64,000 nucleotides of DNA from Auanema rhodensis (Eukaryota; Nematoda; Chromadorea; Rhabditida; Rhabditidae): contig OZ059898.1 of the NCBI GenBank assembly GCA_964057225.1, forward strand, positions 2,604,001 through 2,668,000, read 5' to 3'. Under the pieces are notes generated by a model, which was not told where the DNA came from, did no database searches, and saw only the letters and a program-made list of their open reading frames with translations. Shown here one piece after another: positions 38,960 to 53,100 of this stretch. A program made the position numbers and the translations under genes. How positions within the stretch are numbered: the stretch's first letter is position 1; each line of letters opens with the position of its first letter.

Positions 38960-41900
38960 ACATACACTAATGCATCATTTTTCAAACGATCATAACTAAT
39001 TTTTGTATCAAGGGTTTTTCAATGTAGTATAGTGCATTCGATGCGGATTTTTAAGCTGCGTCGATCTGTGTTATCAGATTTGCGCTAGCTTAAAAATGCA
39101 CCGAGATATCAACTGATATAAGTTCACACTTATATCCTCGATTTTCACCCTGAAGAAATAATTTTTTCGTTGAATATTATTGTCCATCGTCTTTGCCTTG
39201 AAAAATGGAATCTAAAAACATCTACTTTTTGCTAAATTATTTTGAAATTTTTCGAAACAATTTTTGTCAAAATGTTTTTGGAAGCAATGTTGAGTGTACA
39301 TGGAAACTCAACATACACTAATGCATCATTTTTCAAACGATCATAACTAATTTTTGTATCAAGCGTTTCTCAATGTAGTATAGTGCATTCGATGCGGATT
39401 TTTAAGCTGCGTCGATCTGTGTTATCAGATTTGCGCTAGCTTAAAAATGCACCGAGATATCAACTGATATAAGTTCACACTTATATCCTCGATTTTCACC
39501 CTGAAGAAATAATTTTTTCGTTGAATATTATTGTCCATCGTCTTTGCCTTGAAAAAAGGAATCTAAAAACATCTACTTTTTGCTAAATTATTTTGAAATT
39601 TTTCGAAAAAATTTTTGTCAAAATGTTTTTGGAAGCAATGTTGAGTGTACATGGAAACTCAACATACACTAATGCATCATTTTTCAAACGATCATAACTA
39701 ATTTTTGTATCAAGTGTTTCTCAATGTAATATAGTGCATTCGATGCGGATTTTTAAGCTGCGTCGATCTGTGTTATCAGATTTGCGCTAGCTTAAAAATG
39801 CACCGAGATATCAACTGATATAAGTTCACACTTATATCCTCGATTTTCACCCTGAAGAATTAATTTTTTCGTTGAATAACATTGTCCATCGTCTTTGCCT
39901 TGAAAAATGGAATCTAAAAACATCTACTTTTTGCTAAATTATTTTGAAATTTTTCGAAACAATTTTTGTCAAAATGTTTTTGGAAGCAATGTTGAGTGTA
40001 CATGGAAACTCAACATACACTAATGCATCATTTTTCAAACGGTCATAACTAATTTTTGTATCAAGCGTTTCTTAATGTAGTATAGTGCATTCGATGCGGA
40101 TTTTTAAGCTGCGTCGATCTGTGTTATCAGATTTGCGCTAGCTTAAAAATGCACCGAGATATCAACTGATATAAGTTCACACTTATATCCTCGATTTTCA
40201 CCCTGAAGAATTAATTTTTTCGTTGAATAACATTGTCCATCGTCTTTGCCTTGAAAAATGGAATCTAAAAACATCTACTTTTTGCTAAATTATTTTGAAA
40301 TTTTTCGAAACAATTTTTGTCAAAATGTTTTTGGAAGCAATGTTGAGTGTACATGGAAACTCAACATACACTAATGCATCATTTTTCAAACGGTCATAAC
40401 TAATTTTTGTATCAAGCGTTTCTTAATGTAGTATAGTGCATTCGATGCGGATTTTTAAGCTGCGTCGATCTGTGTTATCAGATTTACGCTAGCTTAAAAA
40501 TGCACCGAGATATCAACTGATATAAGTTCACACTTATATCCTCGATTTTCACCCTGAAGAATTAATTTTTTCGTTGAATAACATTGTCCATCGTCTTTGC
40601 CTTGAAAAATGAAATCTAAAAACATCTACTTTTTGCTAAATTATTTTGAAATTTTTCGAAAAACTTTTTGTCAAAATGTTTTTGGAAGCAATGTTGAGTG
40701 TACATGGAAACTCAACATACACTAATGCATCATTTTTCAAACGATCATAACTAATTTTTGTATCAAGCGTTTCTCAATGTAGTATAGTGCATTCGATGCG
40801 GATTTTTAAGCTGCGTCGATCTATGTTATCAGATTTGCGCTAGCTCAAAAATGCACCGAGATATCAACTGATATAAGTTCACACTTATATCCTCGATTTT
40901 CACCCTGAAGAATTAACTTTTTCGTTGAATAACATTGTCTATCGTCTTTGCCTTGAAAAATGGAATCTAAAAACATCTACTTTTCGCTAAATTATTTTGA
41001 AATTTTTCGAAAAAATTTTTGTCAAAATGTTTTTGGAAGCAATGTTGAGTGTACATGGAAACTCAACATACACTAATGCATCATTTTTCAAACGATCATA
41101 ACTAATTTTTGTATCAAGCGTTTCTCAATGTAGTATAGTGCATTCGATCCGGATTTTTAAGCTGCGTCAATCTGTGTTATCAGATTTGCGCTAGCTTAAA
41201 AATGCACCGAGATATCAACTGATATAAGTTCACACTTATATCCTCGATTTTCACCCTGAAGAATTAATTTTTTTGTTGAATAACATTGTCCATCGTCTTT
41301 GCCTTGAAAAATGGAATCTAAAAACATCTACTTTTTGCTAAATTATTTTGAAATTTTTCGAAAAAATTTTTGTCAAAATGTTTTTGGAAGCAATGTTGAG
41401 TGTACATGGAAACTCAACATACACTAATGCATCATTTTTCAAACGATCATAACTAATTTTTGTATCAAGGGTTTTTCAATGTAGTATAGTGCATTCGATG
41501 CGGATTTTTAAGCTGCGTCGATCTGTGTTATCAGATTTGCGCTAGCTTAAAAATGCACCGAGATATCAACTGATATAAGTTCACACTTATATCCTCGATT
41601 TTCACCCTGAAGAAATAATTTTTTCGTTGAATATTATTGTCCATCGTCTTTGCCTTGAAAAATGGAATCTAAAAACATCTACTTTTTGCTAAATTATTTT
41701 GAAATTTTTCGAAACAATTTTTGTCAAAATGTTTTTGGAAGCAATGTTGAGTGTACATGGAAACTCAACATACACTAATGCATCATTTTTCAAACGATCA
41801 TAACTAATTTTTGTATCAAGCGTTTCTCAATGTAGTATAGTGCATTCGATGCGGATTTTTAAGCTGCGTCGATCTGTGTTATCAGATTTGCGCTAGCTTA

Positions 41901-44900
41901 AAAATGCACCGAGATATCAACTGATATAAGTTCACACTTATATCCTCGATTTTCACCCTGAAGAAATAATTTTTTCGTTGAATATTATTGTCCATCGTCT
42001 TTGCCTTGAAAAAAGGAATCTAAAAACATCTACTTTTTGCTAAATTATTTTGAAATTTTTCGAAAAAATTTTGGTCAAAATGTTTTTGGAAGCAATGTTG
42101 AGTGTACATGGAAACTCAACATACACTAATGCATCATTTTTCAAACGATCATAACTAATTTTTGTATCAAGTGTTTCTCAATGTAATATAGTGCATTCGA
42201 TGCGGATTTTTAAGCTGCGTCGATCTGTGTTATCAGATTTGCGCTAGCTTAAAAATGCACCGAGATATCAACTGATATAAGTTCACACTTATATCCTCGA
42301 TTTTCACCCTGAAGAATTAATTTTTTCGTTGAATAACATTGTCCATCGTCTTTGCCTTGAAAAATGGAATCTAAAAACATCTACTTTTTGCTAAATTATT
42401 TTGAAATTTTTCGAAACAATTTTTGTCAAAATGTTTTTGGAAGCAATGTTGAGTGTACATGGAAACTCAACATACACTAATGCATCATTTTTCAAACGGT
42501 CATAACTAATTTTTGTATCAAGCGTTTCTTAATGTAGTATAGTGCATTCGATGCGGATTTTTAAGCTGCGTCGATCTGTGTTATCAGATTTGCGCTAGCT
42601 TAAAAATGCACCGAGATATCAACTGATATAAGTTCACACTTATATCCTCGATTTTCACCCTGAAGAATTAATTTTTTCGTTGAATAACATTGTCCATCGT
42701 CTTTGCCTTGAAAAATGGAATCTAAAAACATCTACTTTTTGCTAAATTATTTTGAAATTTTTCGAAACAATTTTTGTCAAAATGTTTTTGGAAGCAATGT
42801 TGAGTGTACATGGAAACTCAACATACACTAATGCATCATTTTTCAAACGGTCATAACTAATTTTTGTATCAAGCGTTTCTTAATGTAGTATAGTGCATTC
42901 GATGCGGATTTTTAAGCTGCGTCGATCTGTGTTATCAGATTTGCGCTAGCTTAAAAATGCACCGAGATATCAACTGATATAAGTTCACACTTATATCCTC
43001 GATTTTCACCCTGAAGAATTAATTTTTTCGTTGAATAACATTGTCCATCGTCTTTGCCTTGAAAAATGAAATCTAAAAACATCTACTTTTTGCTAAATTA
43101 TTTTGAAATTTTTCGAAAAACTTTTTGTCAAAATGTTTTTGGAAGCAATGTTGAGTGTACATGGAAACTCAACATACACTAATGCATCATTTTTCAAACG
43201 ATCATAACTAATTTTTGTATCAAGCGTTTCTCAATGTAGTATAGTGCATTCGATGCGGATTTTTAAGCTGCGTCGATCTATGTTATCAGATTTGCGCTAG
43301 CTCAAAAATGCACCGAGATATCAACTGATATAAGTTCACACTTATATCCTCGATTTTCACCCTGAAGAATTAACTTTTTCGTTGAATAACATTGTCTATC
43401 GTCTTTGCCTTGAAAAATGGAATCTAAAAACATCTACTTTTCGCTAAATTATTTTGAAATTTTTCGAAAAAATTTTTGTCAAAATGTTTTTGGAAGCAAT
43501 GTTGAGTGTACATGGAAACTCAACATACACTAATGCATCATTTTTCAAACGATCATAACTAATTTTTGTATCAAGCGTTTCTCAATGTAGTATAGTGCAT
43601 TCGATCCGGATTTTTAAGCTGCGTCAATCTGTGTTATCAGATTTGCGCTAGCTTAAAAATGCACCGAGATATCAACTGATATAAGTTCACACTTATATCC
43701 TCGATTTTCACCCTGAAGAATTAATTTTTTTGTTGAATAACATTGTCCATCGTCTTTGCCTTGAAAAATGGAATCTAAAAACATCTACTTTTTGCTAAAT
43801 TATTTTGAAATTTTTCGAAAAAATTTTTGTCAAAATGTTTTTGGAAGCAATGTTGAGTGTACATGGAAACTCAACATACACTAATGCATCATTTTTCAAA
43901 CGATCATAACTAATTTTTGTATCAAGGGTTTTTCAATGTAGTATAGTGCATTCGATGCGGATTTTTAAGCTGCGTCGATCTGTGTTATCAGATTTGCGCT
44001 AGCTTAAAAATGCACCGAGATATCAACTGATATAAGTTCACACTTATATCCTCGATTTTCACCCTGAAGAAATAATTTTTTCGTTGAATATTATTGTCCA
44101 TCGTCTTTGCCTTGAAAAATGGAATCTAAAAACATCTACTTTTTGCTAAATTATTTTGAAATTTTTCGAAACAATTTTTGTCAAAATGTTTTTGGAAGCA
44201 ATGTTGAGTGTACATGGAAACTCAACATACACTAATGCATCATTTTTCAAACGATCATAACTAATTTTTGTATCAAGCGTTTCTCAATGTAGTATAGTGC
44301 ATTCGATGCGGATTTTTAAGCTGCGTCGATCTGTGTTATCAGATTTGCGCTAGCTTAAAAATGCACCGAGATATCAACTGATATAAGTTCACACTTATAT
44401 CCTCGATTTTCACCCTGAAGAAATAATTTTTTCGTTGAATATTATTGTCCATCGTCTTTGCCTTGAAAAAAGGAATCTAAAAACATCTACTTTTTGCTAA
44501 ATTATTTTGAAATTTTTCGAAAAAATTTTGGTCAAAATGTTTTTGGAAGCAATGTTGAGTGTACATGGAAACTCAACATACACTAATGCATCATTTTTCA
44601 AACGATCATAACTAATTTTTGTATCAAGTGTTTCTCAATGTAATATAGTGCATTCGATGCGGATTTTTAAGCTGCGTCGATCTGTGTTATCAGATTTGCG
44701 CTAGCTTAAAAATGCACCGAGATATCAACTGATATAAGTTCACACTTATATCCTCGATTTTCACCCTGAAGAATTAATTTTTTCGTTGAATAACATTGTC
44801 CATCGTCTTTGCCTTGAAAAATGGAATCTAAAAACATCTACTTTTTGCTAAATTATTTTGAAATTTTTCGAAACAATTTTTGTCAAAATGTTTTTGGAAG

Positions 44901-45979
44901 CAATGTTGAGTGTACATGGAAACTCAACATACACTAATGCATCATTTTTCAAACGGTCATAACTAATTTTTGTATCAAGCGTTTCTTAATGTAGTATAGT
45001 GCATTCGATGCGGATTTTTAAGCTGCGTCGATCTGTGTTATCAGATTTGCGCTAGCTTAAAAATGCACCGAGATATCAACTGATATAAGTTCACACTTAT
45101 ATCCTCGATTTTCACCCTGAAGAATTAATTTTTTCGTTGAATAACATTGTCCATCGTCTTTGCCTTGAAAAATGAAATCTAAAAACATCTACTTTTTGCT
45201 AAATTATTTTGAAATTTTTCGAAAAACTTTTTGTCAAAATGTTTTTGGAAGCAATGTTGAGTGTACATGGAAACTCAACATACACTAATGCATCATTTTT
45301 CAAACGATCATAACTAATTTTTGTATCAAGCGTTTCTCAATGTAGTATAGTGCATTCGATGCGGATTTTTAAGCTGCGTCGATCTATGTTATCAGATTTG
45401 CGCTAGCTCAAAAATGCACCGAGATATCAACTGATATAAGTTCACACTTATATCCTCGATTTTCACCCTGAAGAATTAACTTTTTCGTTGAATAACATTG
45501 TCTATCGTCTTTGCCTTGAAAAATGGAATCTAAAAACATCTACTTTTCGCTAAATTATTTTGAAATTTTTCGAAAAAATTTTTGTCAAAATGTTTTTGGA
45601 AGCAATGTTGAGTGTACATGGAAACTCAACATACACTAATGCATCATTTTTCAAACGATCATAACTAATTTTTGTATCAAGCGTTTCTCAATGTAGTATA
45701 GTGCATTCGATCCGGATTTTTAAGCTGCGTCAATCTGTGTTATCAGATTTGCGCTAGCTTAAAAATGCACCGAGATATCAACTGATATAAGTTCACACTT
45801 ATATCCTCGATTTTCACCCTGAAGAATTAATTTTTTCGTTGAATAACATTGTCCATCGTCTTTGCCTTGAAAAATGGAATCTAAAAACATCTACTTTTTG
45901 CTAAATTATTTTGAAATTTTTCGAAAAAATTTTTGTCAAAATGTTTTTGGAAGCAATGTTGAGTGTACATGGAAACTCA
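38960..45979. repeat. 7-monomer HOR (2,457 bp): two full units and one 6-monomer unit
   Basis: Units are 38960-41416, 41417-43873 and 43874-45979. Order is Q (CAAGGGTTTTTC), R (A199, TATTATT), A, S (G30, T61, GATGCGG), S' (AAATGAAATC and AAAACTTTTTG), U (GATCTATG, AGCTCAAAAA, GTCTATCG), V (GATCCGG, GTCAATC). The third unit lacks the S monomer, so it is exactly 351 bp shorter. R in units 2 and 3 shares TTTTGGTC, absent from unit 1, so units 2 and 3 are the closer pair. V in unit 3 reads TTTTTTCGTTG where units 1 and 2 have TTTTTTTGTTG. Confidence 0.88.
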
Positions 45980-48900
45980 ACATACACTAATGCATCATTT
46001 TTCAAACGATCATAACTAATTTTTGTATCAAGCGTTTCTTAATGTAGTATAGTGCATTCAATCCGGATTTTTAAGCTGCGTCAATCTGTGTTATCAGATT
46101 TGCGCTAGCTTAAAAATGCACCGAGATATCAACTGATATAAGTTCACACTTATATCCTCGATTTTCACCCTGAAGAATTAATTTTTTCGTTGAATAACAT
46201 TGTCCATCGTCTTTGCCTTGAAAAATGGAATCTAAAAACATCTACTTTTTGCTAAATTATTTTGAAATTTTTCGAAACAATTTTTGTCAAAATGTTTTTG
46301 GAAGCAATGTTGAGTGTACATGGAAACTCAACATACACTAATGCATCATTTTTCAAACGATCATAACTAATTTTTGTATCAAGCGTTTCTTAATGTAGTA
46401 TAGTGCATTCAATCCGGATTTTTAAGCTGCGTCAATCTGTGTTATCAGATTTGCGCTAGCTTAAAAATGCACCGAGATATCAACTGATATAAGTTCACAC
46501 TTATATCCTCGATTTTCACCCTGAAGAAATAATTTTTTCGTTGAATAACATTGTCCATCGTCTTTGCCTTGAAAAAAGGAATCTAAAAACATCTACTTTT
46601 TGCTAAATTATTTTGAAATTTTTCGAAAAAATTTTTGTCAAAATGTTTTTGGAAGCAATGTTGAGTGTACATGGAAACTCAACATACACTAATGCATCAT
46701 TTTTCAAACGATCATAACTAATTTTTGTATCAAGCGTTTCTTAATGTAGTATAGTGCATTCAATCCGGATTTTTAAGCTGCGTCAATCTGTGTTATCAGA
46801 TTTGCGCTAGCTTAAAAATGCACCGAGATATCAACTGATATAAGTTCACACTTATATCCTCGATTTTCACCCTGAAGAAATAATTTTTTCGTTGAATAAC
46901 ATTGTCCATCGTCTTTGCCTTGAAAAATGGAATCTAAAAACATCTACTTTTTGCTAAATTATTTTGAAATTTTTCGAAACAATTTTTGTCAAAATGTTTT
47001 TGGAAGCAATGTTGAGTGTACATGGAAACTCAACATACACTAATGCATCATTTTTCAAACGATCATAACTAATTTTTGTATCAAGCGTTTCTTAATGTAG
47101 TATAGTGCATTCAATCCGGATTTTTAAGCTGCGTCAATCTGTGTTATCAGATTTGCGCTAGCTTAAAAATGCACCGAGATATCAACTGATATAAGTTCAC
47201 ACTTATATCCTCGATTTTCACCCTGAAGAATTAATTTTTTCGTTGAATAACATTGTCCATCGTCTTTGCCTTGAAAAATGGAATCTAAAAACATCTACTT
47301 TTTGCTAAATTATTTTGAAATTTTTCGAAACAATTTTTGTCAAAATGTTTTTGGAAGCAATGTTGAGTGTACATGGAAACTCAACATACACTAATGCATC
47401 ATTTTTCAAACGATCATAACTAATTTTTGTATCAAGCGTTTCTTAATGTAGTATAGTGCATTCAATCCGGATTTTTAAGCTGCGTCAATCTGTGTTATCA
47501 GATTTGCGCTAGCTTAAAAATGCACCGAGATATCAACTGATATAAGTTCACACTTATATCCTCGATTTTCACCCTGAAGAAATAATTTTTTCGTTGAATA
47601 ACATTGTCCATCGTCTTTGCCTTGAAAAAAGGAATCTAAAAACATCTACTTTTTGCTAAATTATTTTGAAATTTTTCGAAAAAATTTTTGTCAAAATGTT
47701 TTTGGAAGCAATGTTGAGTGTACATGGAAACTCAACATACACTAATGCATCATTTTTCAAACGATCATAACTAATTTTTGTATCAAGCGTTTCTTAATGT
47801 AGTATAGTGCATTCAATCCGGATTTTTAAGCTGCGTCAATCTGTGTTATCAGATTTGCGCTAGCTTAAAAATGCACCGAGATATCAACTGATATAAGTTC
47901 ACACTTATATCCTCGATTTTCACCCTGAAGAAATAATTTTTTCGTTGAATAACATTGTCCATCGTCTTTGCCTTGAAAAAAGGAATCTAAAAACATCTAC
48001 TTTTTGCTAAATTATTTTGAAATTTTTCGAAAAAATTTTTGTCAAAATGTTTTTGGAAGCAATGTTGAGTGTACATGGAAACTCAACATACACTAATGCA
48101 TCATTTTTCAAACGATCATAACTAATTTTTGTATCAAGCGTTTCTTAATGTAGTATAGTGCATTCAATCCGGATTTTTAAGCTGCGTCAATCTGTGTTAT
48201 CAGATTTGCGCTAGCTTAAAAATGCACCGAGATATCAACTGATATAAGTTCACACTTATATCCTCGATTTTCACCCTGAAGAAATAATTTTTTCGTTGAA
48301 TAACATTGTCCATCGTCTTTGCCTTGAAAAATGGAATCTAAAAACATCTACTTTTTGCTAAATTATTTTGAAATTTTTCGAAACAATTTTTGTCAAAATG
48401 TTTTTGGAAGCAATGTTGAGTGTACATGGAAACTCAACATACACTAATGCATCATTTTTCAAACGATCATAACTAATTTTTGTATCAAGCGTTTCTTAAT
48501 GTAGTATAGTGCATTCAATCCGGATTTTTAAGCTGCGTCAATCTGTGTTATCAGATTTGCGCTAGCTTAAAAATGCACCGAGATATCAACTGATATAAGT
48601 TCACACTTATATCCTCGATTTTCACCCTGAAGAATTAATTTTTTCGTTGAATAACATTGTCCATCGTCTTTGCCTTGAAAAATGGAATCTAAAAACATCT
48701 ACTTTTTGCTAAATTATTTTGAAATTTTTCGAAACAATTTTTGTCAAAATGTTTTTGGAAGCAATGTTGAGTGTACATGGAAACTCAACATACACTAATG
48801 CATCATTTTTCAAACGATCATAACTAATTTTTGTATCAAGCGTTTCTTAATGTAGTATAGTGCATTCAATCCGGATTTTTAAGCTGCGTCAATCTGTGTT

Positions 48901-50191
48901 ATCAGATTTGCGCTAGCTTAAAAATGCACCGAGATATCAACTGATATAAGTTCACACTTATATCCTCGATTTTCACCCTGAAGAAATAATTTTTTCGTTG
49001 AATAACATTGTCCATCGTCTTTGCCTTGAAAAAAGGAATCTAAAAACATCTACTTTTTGCTAAATTATTTTGAAATTTTTCGAAAAAATTTTTGTCAAAA
49101 TGTTTTTGGAAGCAATGTTGAGTGTACATGGAAACTCAACATACACTAATGCATCATTTTTCAAACGATCATAACTAATTTTTGTATCAAGCGTTTCTTA
49201 ATGTAGTATAGTGCATTCAATCCGGATTTTTAAGCTGCGTCAATCTGTGTTATCAGATTTGCGCTAGCTTAAAAATGCACCGAGATATCAACTGATATAA
49301 GTTCACACTTATATCCTCGATTTTCACCCTGAAGAAATAATTTTTTCGTTGAATAACATTGTCCATCGTCTTTGCCTTGAAAAAGGGAATCTAAAAACAT
49401 CTACTTTTTGCTAAATTATTTTGAAATTTTTCGAAACAATTTTTGTCAAAATGTTTTTGGAAGCAATGTTGAGTGTACATGGAAACTCAACATACACTAA
49501 TGCATCATTTTTCAAACGATCATAACTAATTTTTGTATCAAGCGTTTCTTAATGTAGTATAGTGCATTCAATCCGGATTTTTAAGCTGCGTCAATCTGTG
49601 TTATCAGATTTGCGCTAGCTTAAAAATGCACCGAGATATCAACTGATATAAGTTCACACTTATATCCTCGATTTTCACCCTGAAGAATTAATTTTTTCGT
49701 TGAATAACATTGTCCATCGTCTTTGCCTTGAAAAATGGAATCTAAAAACATCTACTTTTTGCTAAATTGTTTTGAAATTTTTCGAAACAATTTTTGTCAA
49801 AATGTTTTTGGAAGCAATGTTGAGTGTACATGGAAACTCAACATACACTAATGCATCATTTTTCAAACGATCATAACTAATTTTTGTATCAAGCGTTTCT
49901 TAATGTAGTATAGTGCATTCAATCCGGATTTTTAAGCTGCGTCAATCTGTGTTATCAGATTTGCGCTAGCTTAAAAATGCACCGAGATATCAACTGATAT
50001 AAGTTCACACTTATATCCTCGATTTTCACCCTGAAGAAATAATTTTTTCGTTGAATAACATTGTCCATCGTCTTTGCCTTGAAAAAAGGAATCTAAAAAC
50101 ATCTACTTTTTGCTAAATTATTTTGAAATTTTTCGAAAAAATTTTTGTCAAAATGTTTTTGGAAGCAATGTTGAGTGTACATGGAAACTCA
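45980..50191. repeat. Homogenised run of twelve consecutive N2 monomers (4,212 bp)
   Basis: All twelve copies (45980 to 49841 starts) share an identical N2 head: AAACGA, T61, CAATCCGG, GTCAATC. The tails are of three kinds. t: T199, T247, C299. a: A199, A247, A299. a': A199, T247, C299. The order is t a a' / t a a a' / t a a' / t a, a 3-monomer rhythm with one extra a copy. The monomer at 49139 has AAAGGGAATC in place of T247 and the one at 49490 has ATTGTTTTG. This is the only long stretch where one head type is fixed. Confidence 0.85.
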
Positions 50192-53100
50192 ACATACACT
50201 AATGCATCATTTTTCTAACGATCATAACTAATTTTTGTATTAAGCTTTTCTCAATGTAGTATAGTGCATTCGATGCGAATTTTTAAGCTGCGTCGATCTG
50301 TGTTATCAGATTTGCGCTAGCTTAAAAATGCACCGAGATATCAACTGATATAAGTTCACACTTATATCCTCGATTTTCACCCTGAAGAATTAATTTTTTC
50401 GTTGAATAACATTGTCCATCGTCTTTGCCTTGAAAAATGAAATCTTAAAACATCTACTTTTTGCTAAATTATTTTGAAATTTTTCGAAAAAATTTTTGTC
50501 AAAATGTTTTTGGAAGCAATGTTGAGTGTACATGGAAACTCAACATACACTAATGCATCATTTTTCAAACGATCATAACTAATTTTTGTATCAAGTGTTT
50601 CTCAATGTAATATAGTGCATTCGATGCGGATTTTTAAGCTGCGTCGATCTGTGTTATCAGATTTGCGCTAGCTTAAAAATGCACCGAGATATCAACTGAT
50701 ATAAGTTCACACTTATATCCTCGATTTTCACCCTGAAGAATTAATTTTTTCGTTGAATAACATTGTCCATCGTCTTTGCCTTGAAAAATGGAATCTAAAA
50801 ACATCTACTTTTTGCTAAATTATTTTGAAATTTTTCGAAACAATTTTTGTCAAAATGTTTTTGGAAGCAATGTTGAGTGTACATGGAAACTCAACATACA
50901 CTAATGCATCATTTTTCAAACGATCATAACTAATTTTTGTATCAAGCGTTTCTTAATGTAGTATAGTGCATTCAATCCGGATTTTTAAGCTGCGTCAATC
51001 TGTGTTATCAGATTTGCGCTAGCTTAAAAATGCACCGAGATATCAACTGATATAAGTTCACACTTATATCCTCGATTTTCACCCTGAAGAAATAATTTTT
51101 TCGTTGAATAACATTGTCCATCGTCTTTGCCTTGAAAAAAGGAATCTAAAAACATCTACTTTTTGCTAAATTATTTTGAAATTTTTCGAAAAAATTTTTG
51201 TCAAAATGTTTTTGGAAGCAATGTTGAGTGTACATGGAAACTCAACATACACTAATGCATCATTTTTCTAACGATCATAACTAATTTTTGTATTAAGCTT
51301 TTCTCAATGTAGTATAGTGCATTCGATGCGAATTTTTAAGCTGCGTCGATCTGTGTTATCAGATTTGCGCTAGCTTAAAAATGCACCGAGATATCAACTG
51401 ATATAAGTTCACACTTATATCCTCGATTTTCACCCTGAAGAATTAATTTTTTCGTTGAATAACATTGTCCATCGTCTTTGCCTTGAAAAATGGAATTTTA
51501 AAACATCTACTTTTTGCTAAATTATTTTGAAATTTTTCGAAAAAATTTTTGTCAAAATGTTTTTGGAAGCAATGTTGAGTGTACATGGAAACTCAACATA
51601 CACTAATGCATCATTTTTCAAACGATCATAACTAATTTTTGTATCAAGTGTTTCTCAATGTAATATAGTGCATTCGATGCGGATTTTTAAGCTGCGTCGA
51701 TCTGTGTTATCAGATTTGCGCTAGCTTAAAAATGCACCGAGATATCAACTGATATAAGTTCACACTTATATCCTCGATTTTCACCCTGAAGAATTAATTT
51801 TTTCGTTGAATAACATTGTCCATCGTCTTTGCCTTGAAAAATGGAATCTAAAAACATCTACTTTTTGCTAAATTATTTTGAAATTTTTCGAAACAATTTT
51901 TGTCAAAATGTTTTTGGAAGCAATGTTGAGTGTACATGGAAACTCAACATACACTAATGCATCATTTTTCAAACGGTCATAACTAATTTTTGTATCAAGC
52001 GTTTCTTAATGTAGTATAGTGCATTCGATCCGGATTTTTAAGCTGCGTCAATCTGTGTTATCAGATTTGCGCTAGCTTAAAAATGCACCGAGATATCAAC
52101 TGATATAAGTTCACACTTATATCCTCGATTTTCACCCTGAAGAAATAATTTTTTCGTTGAATAACATTGTCCATCGTCTTTGCCTTGAAAAAAGGAATCT
52201 AAAAACATCTACTTTTTGCTAAATTATTTTGAAAGTTTTCGAAAAAATTTTTGTCAAAATGTTTTTGGAAGCAATGTTGAGTGTACATGGAAACTCAACA
52301 TACACTAATGCATCATTTTTCTAACGATCATAACTAATTTTTGTATTAAGCTTTTCTCAATGTAGTATAGTGCTTTCGATGCGGATTTTTAAGCTGCGTC
52401 GATCTGTGTTATCAGATTTGCGCTAGCTTAAAAATGCACCGAGATATCAACTGATATAAGTTCACACTTATATCCTCGATTTTCACCCTGAAGAATTAAT
52501 TTTTTCGTTGAATAACATTGTCCATCGTCTTTGCCTTGAAAAATGGAATCTTAAAACATCTACTTTTTGCTAAATTATTTTGAAATTTTTCGAAAAAATT
52601 TTTGTCAAAATGTTTTTGGAAGCAATGTTGAGTGTACATGGAAACTCAACATACACTAATGCATCATTTTTCAAACGATCATAACTAATTTTTGTATTAA
52701 GTGTTTCTCAATGTAATATAGTGCATTCGATGCGGATTGTTAAGCTGCGTCGATCTGTGTTATCAGATTTGCGCTAGCTTAAAAATGCACCGAGATATCA
52801 ACTGATATAAGTTCACACTTATATCCTCGATTTTCACCCTGAAGAATTAATTTTTTCGTTGAATAACATTGTCCATCGTCTTTGCCTTGAAAAATGAAAT
52901 CTAAAAACATCTACTTTTTGCTAAATTATTTTGAAATTTTTCGAAACAATTTTTGTCAAAATGTTTTTGGAAGCAATGTTGAGTGTACATGGAAACTCAA
53001 CATACACTAATGCATCATTTTTCAAACGATCATAACTAATTTTTGTATCAAGCGTTTCTTAATGTAGTATAGTGCATTCAATCCGGATTTTTAAGCTGCG

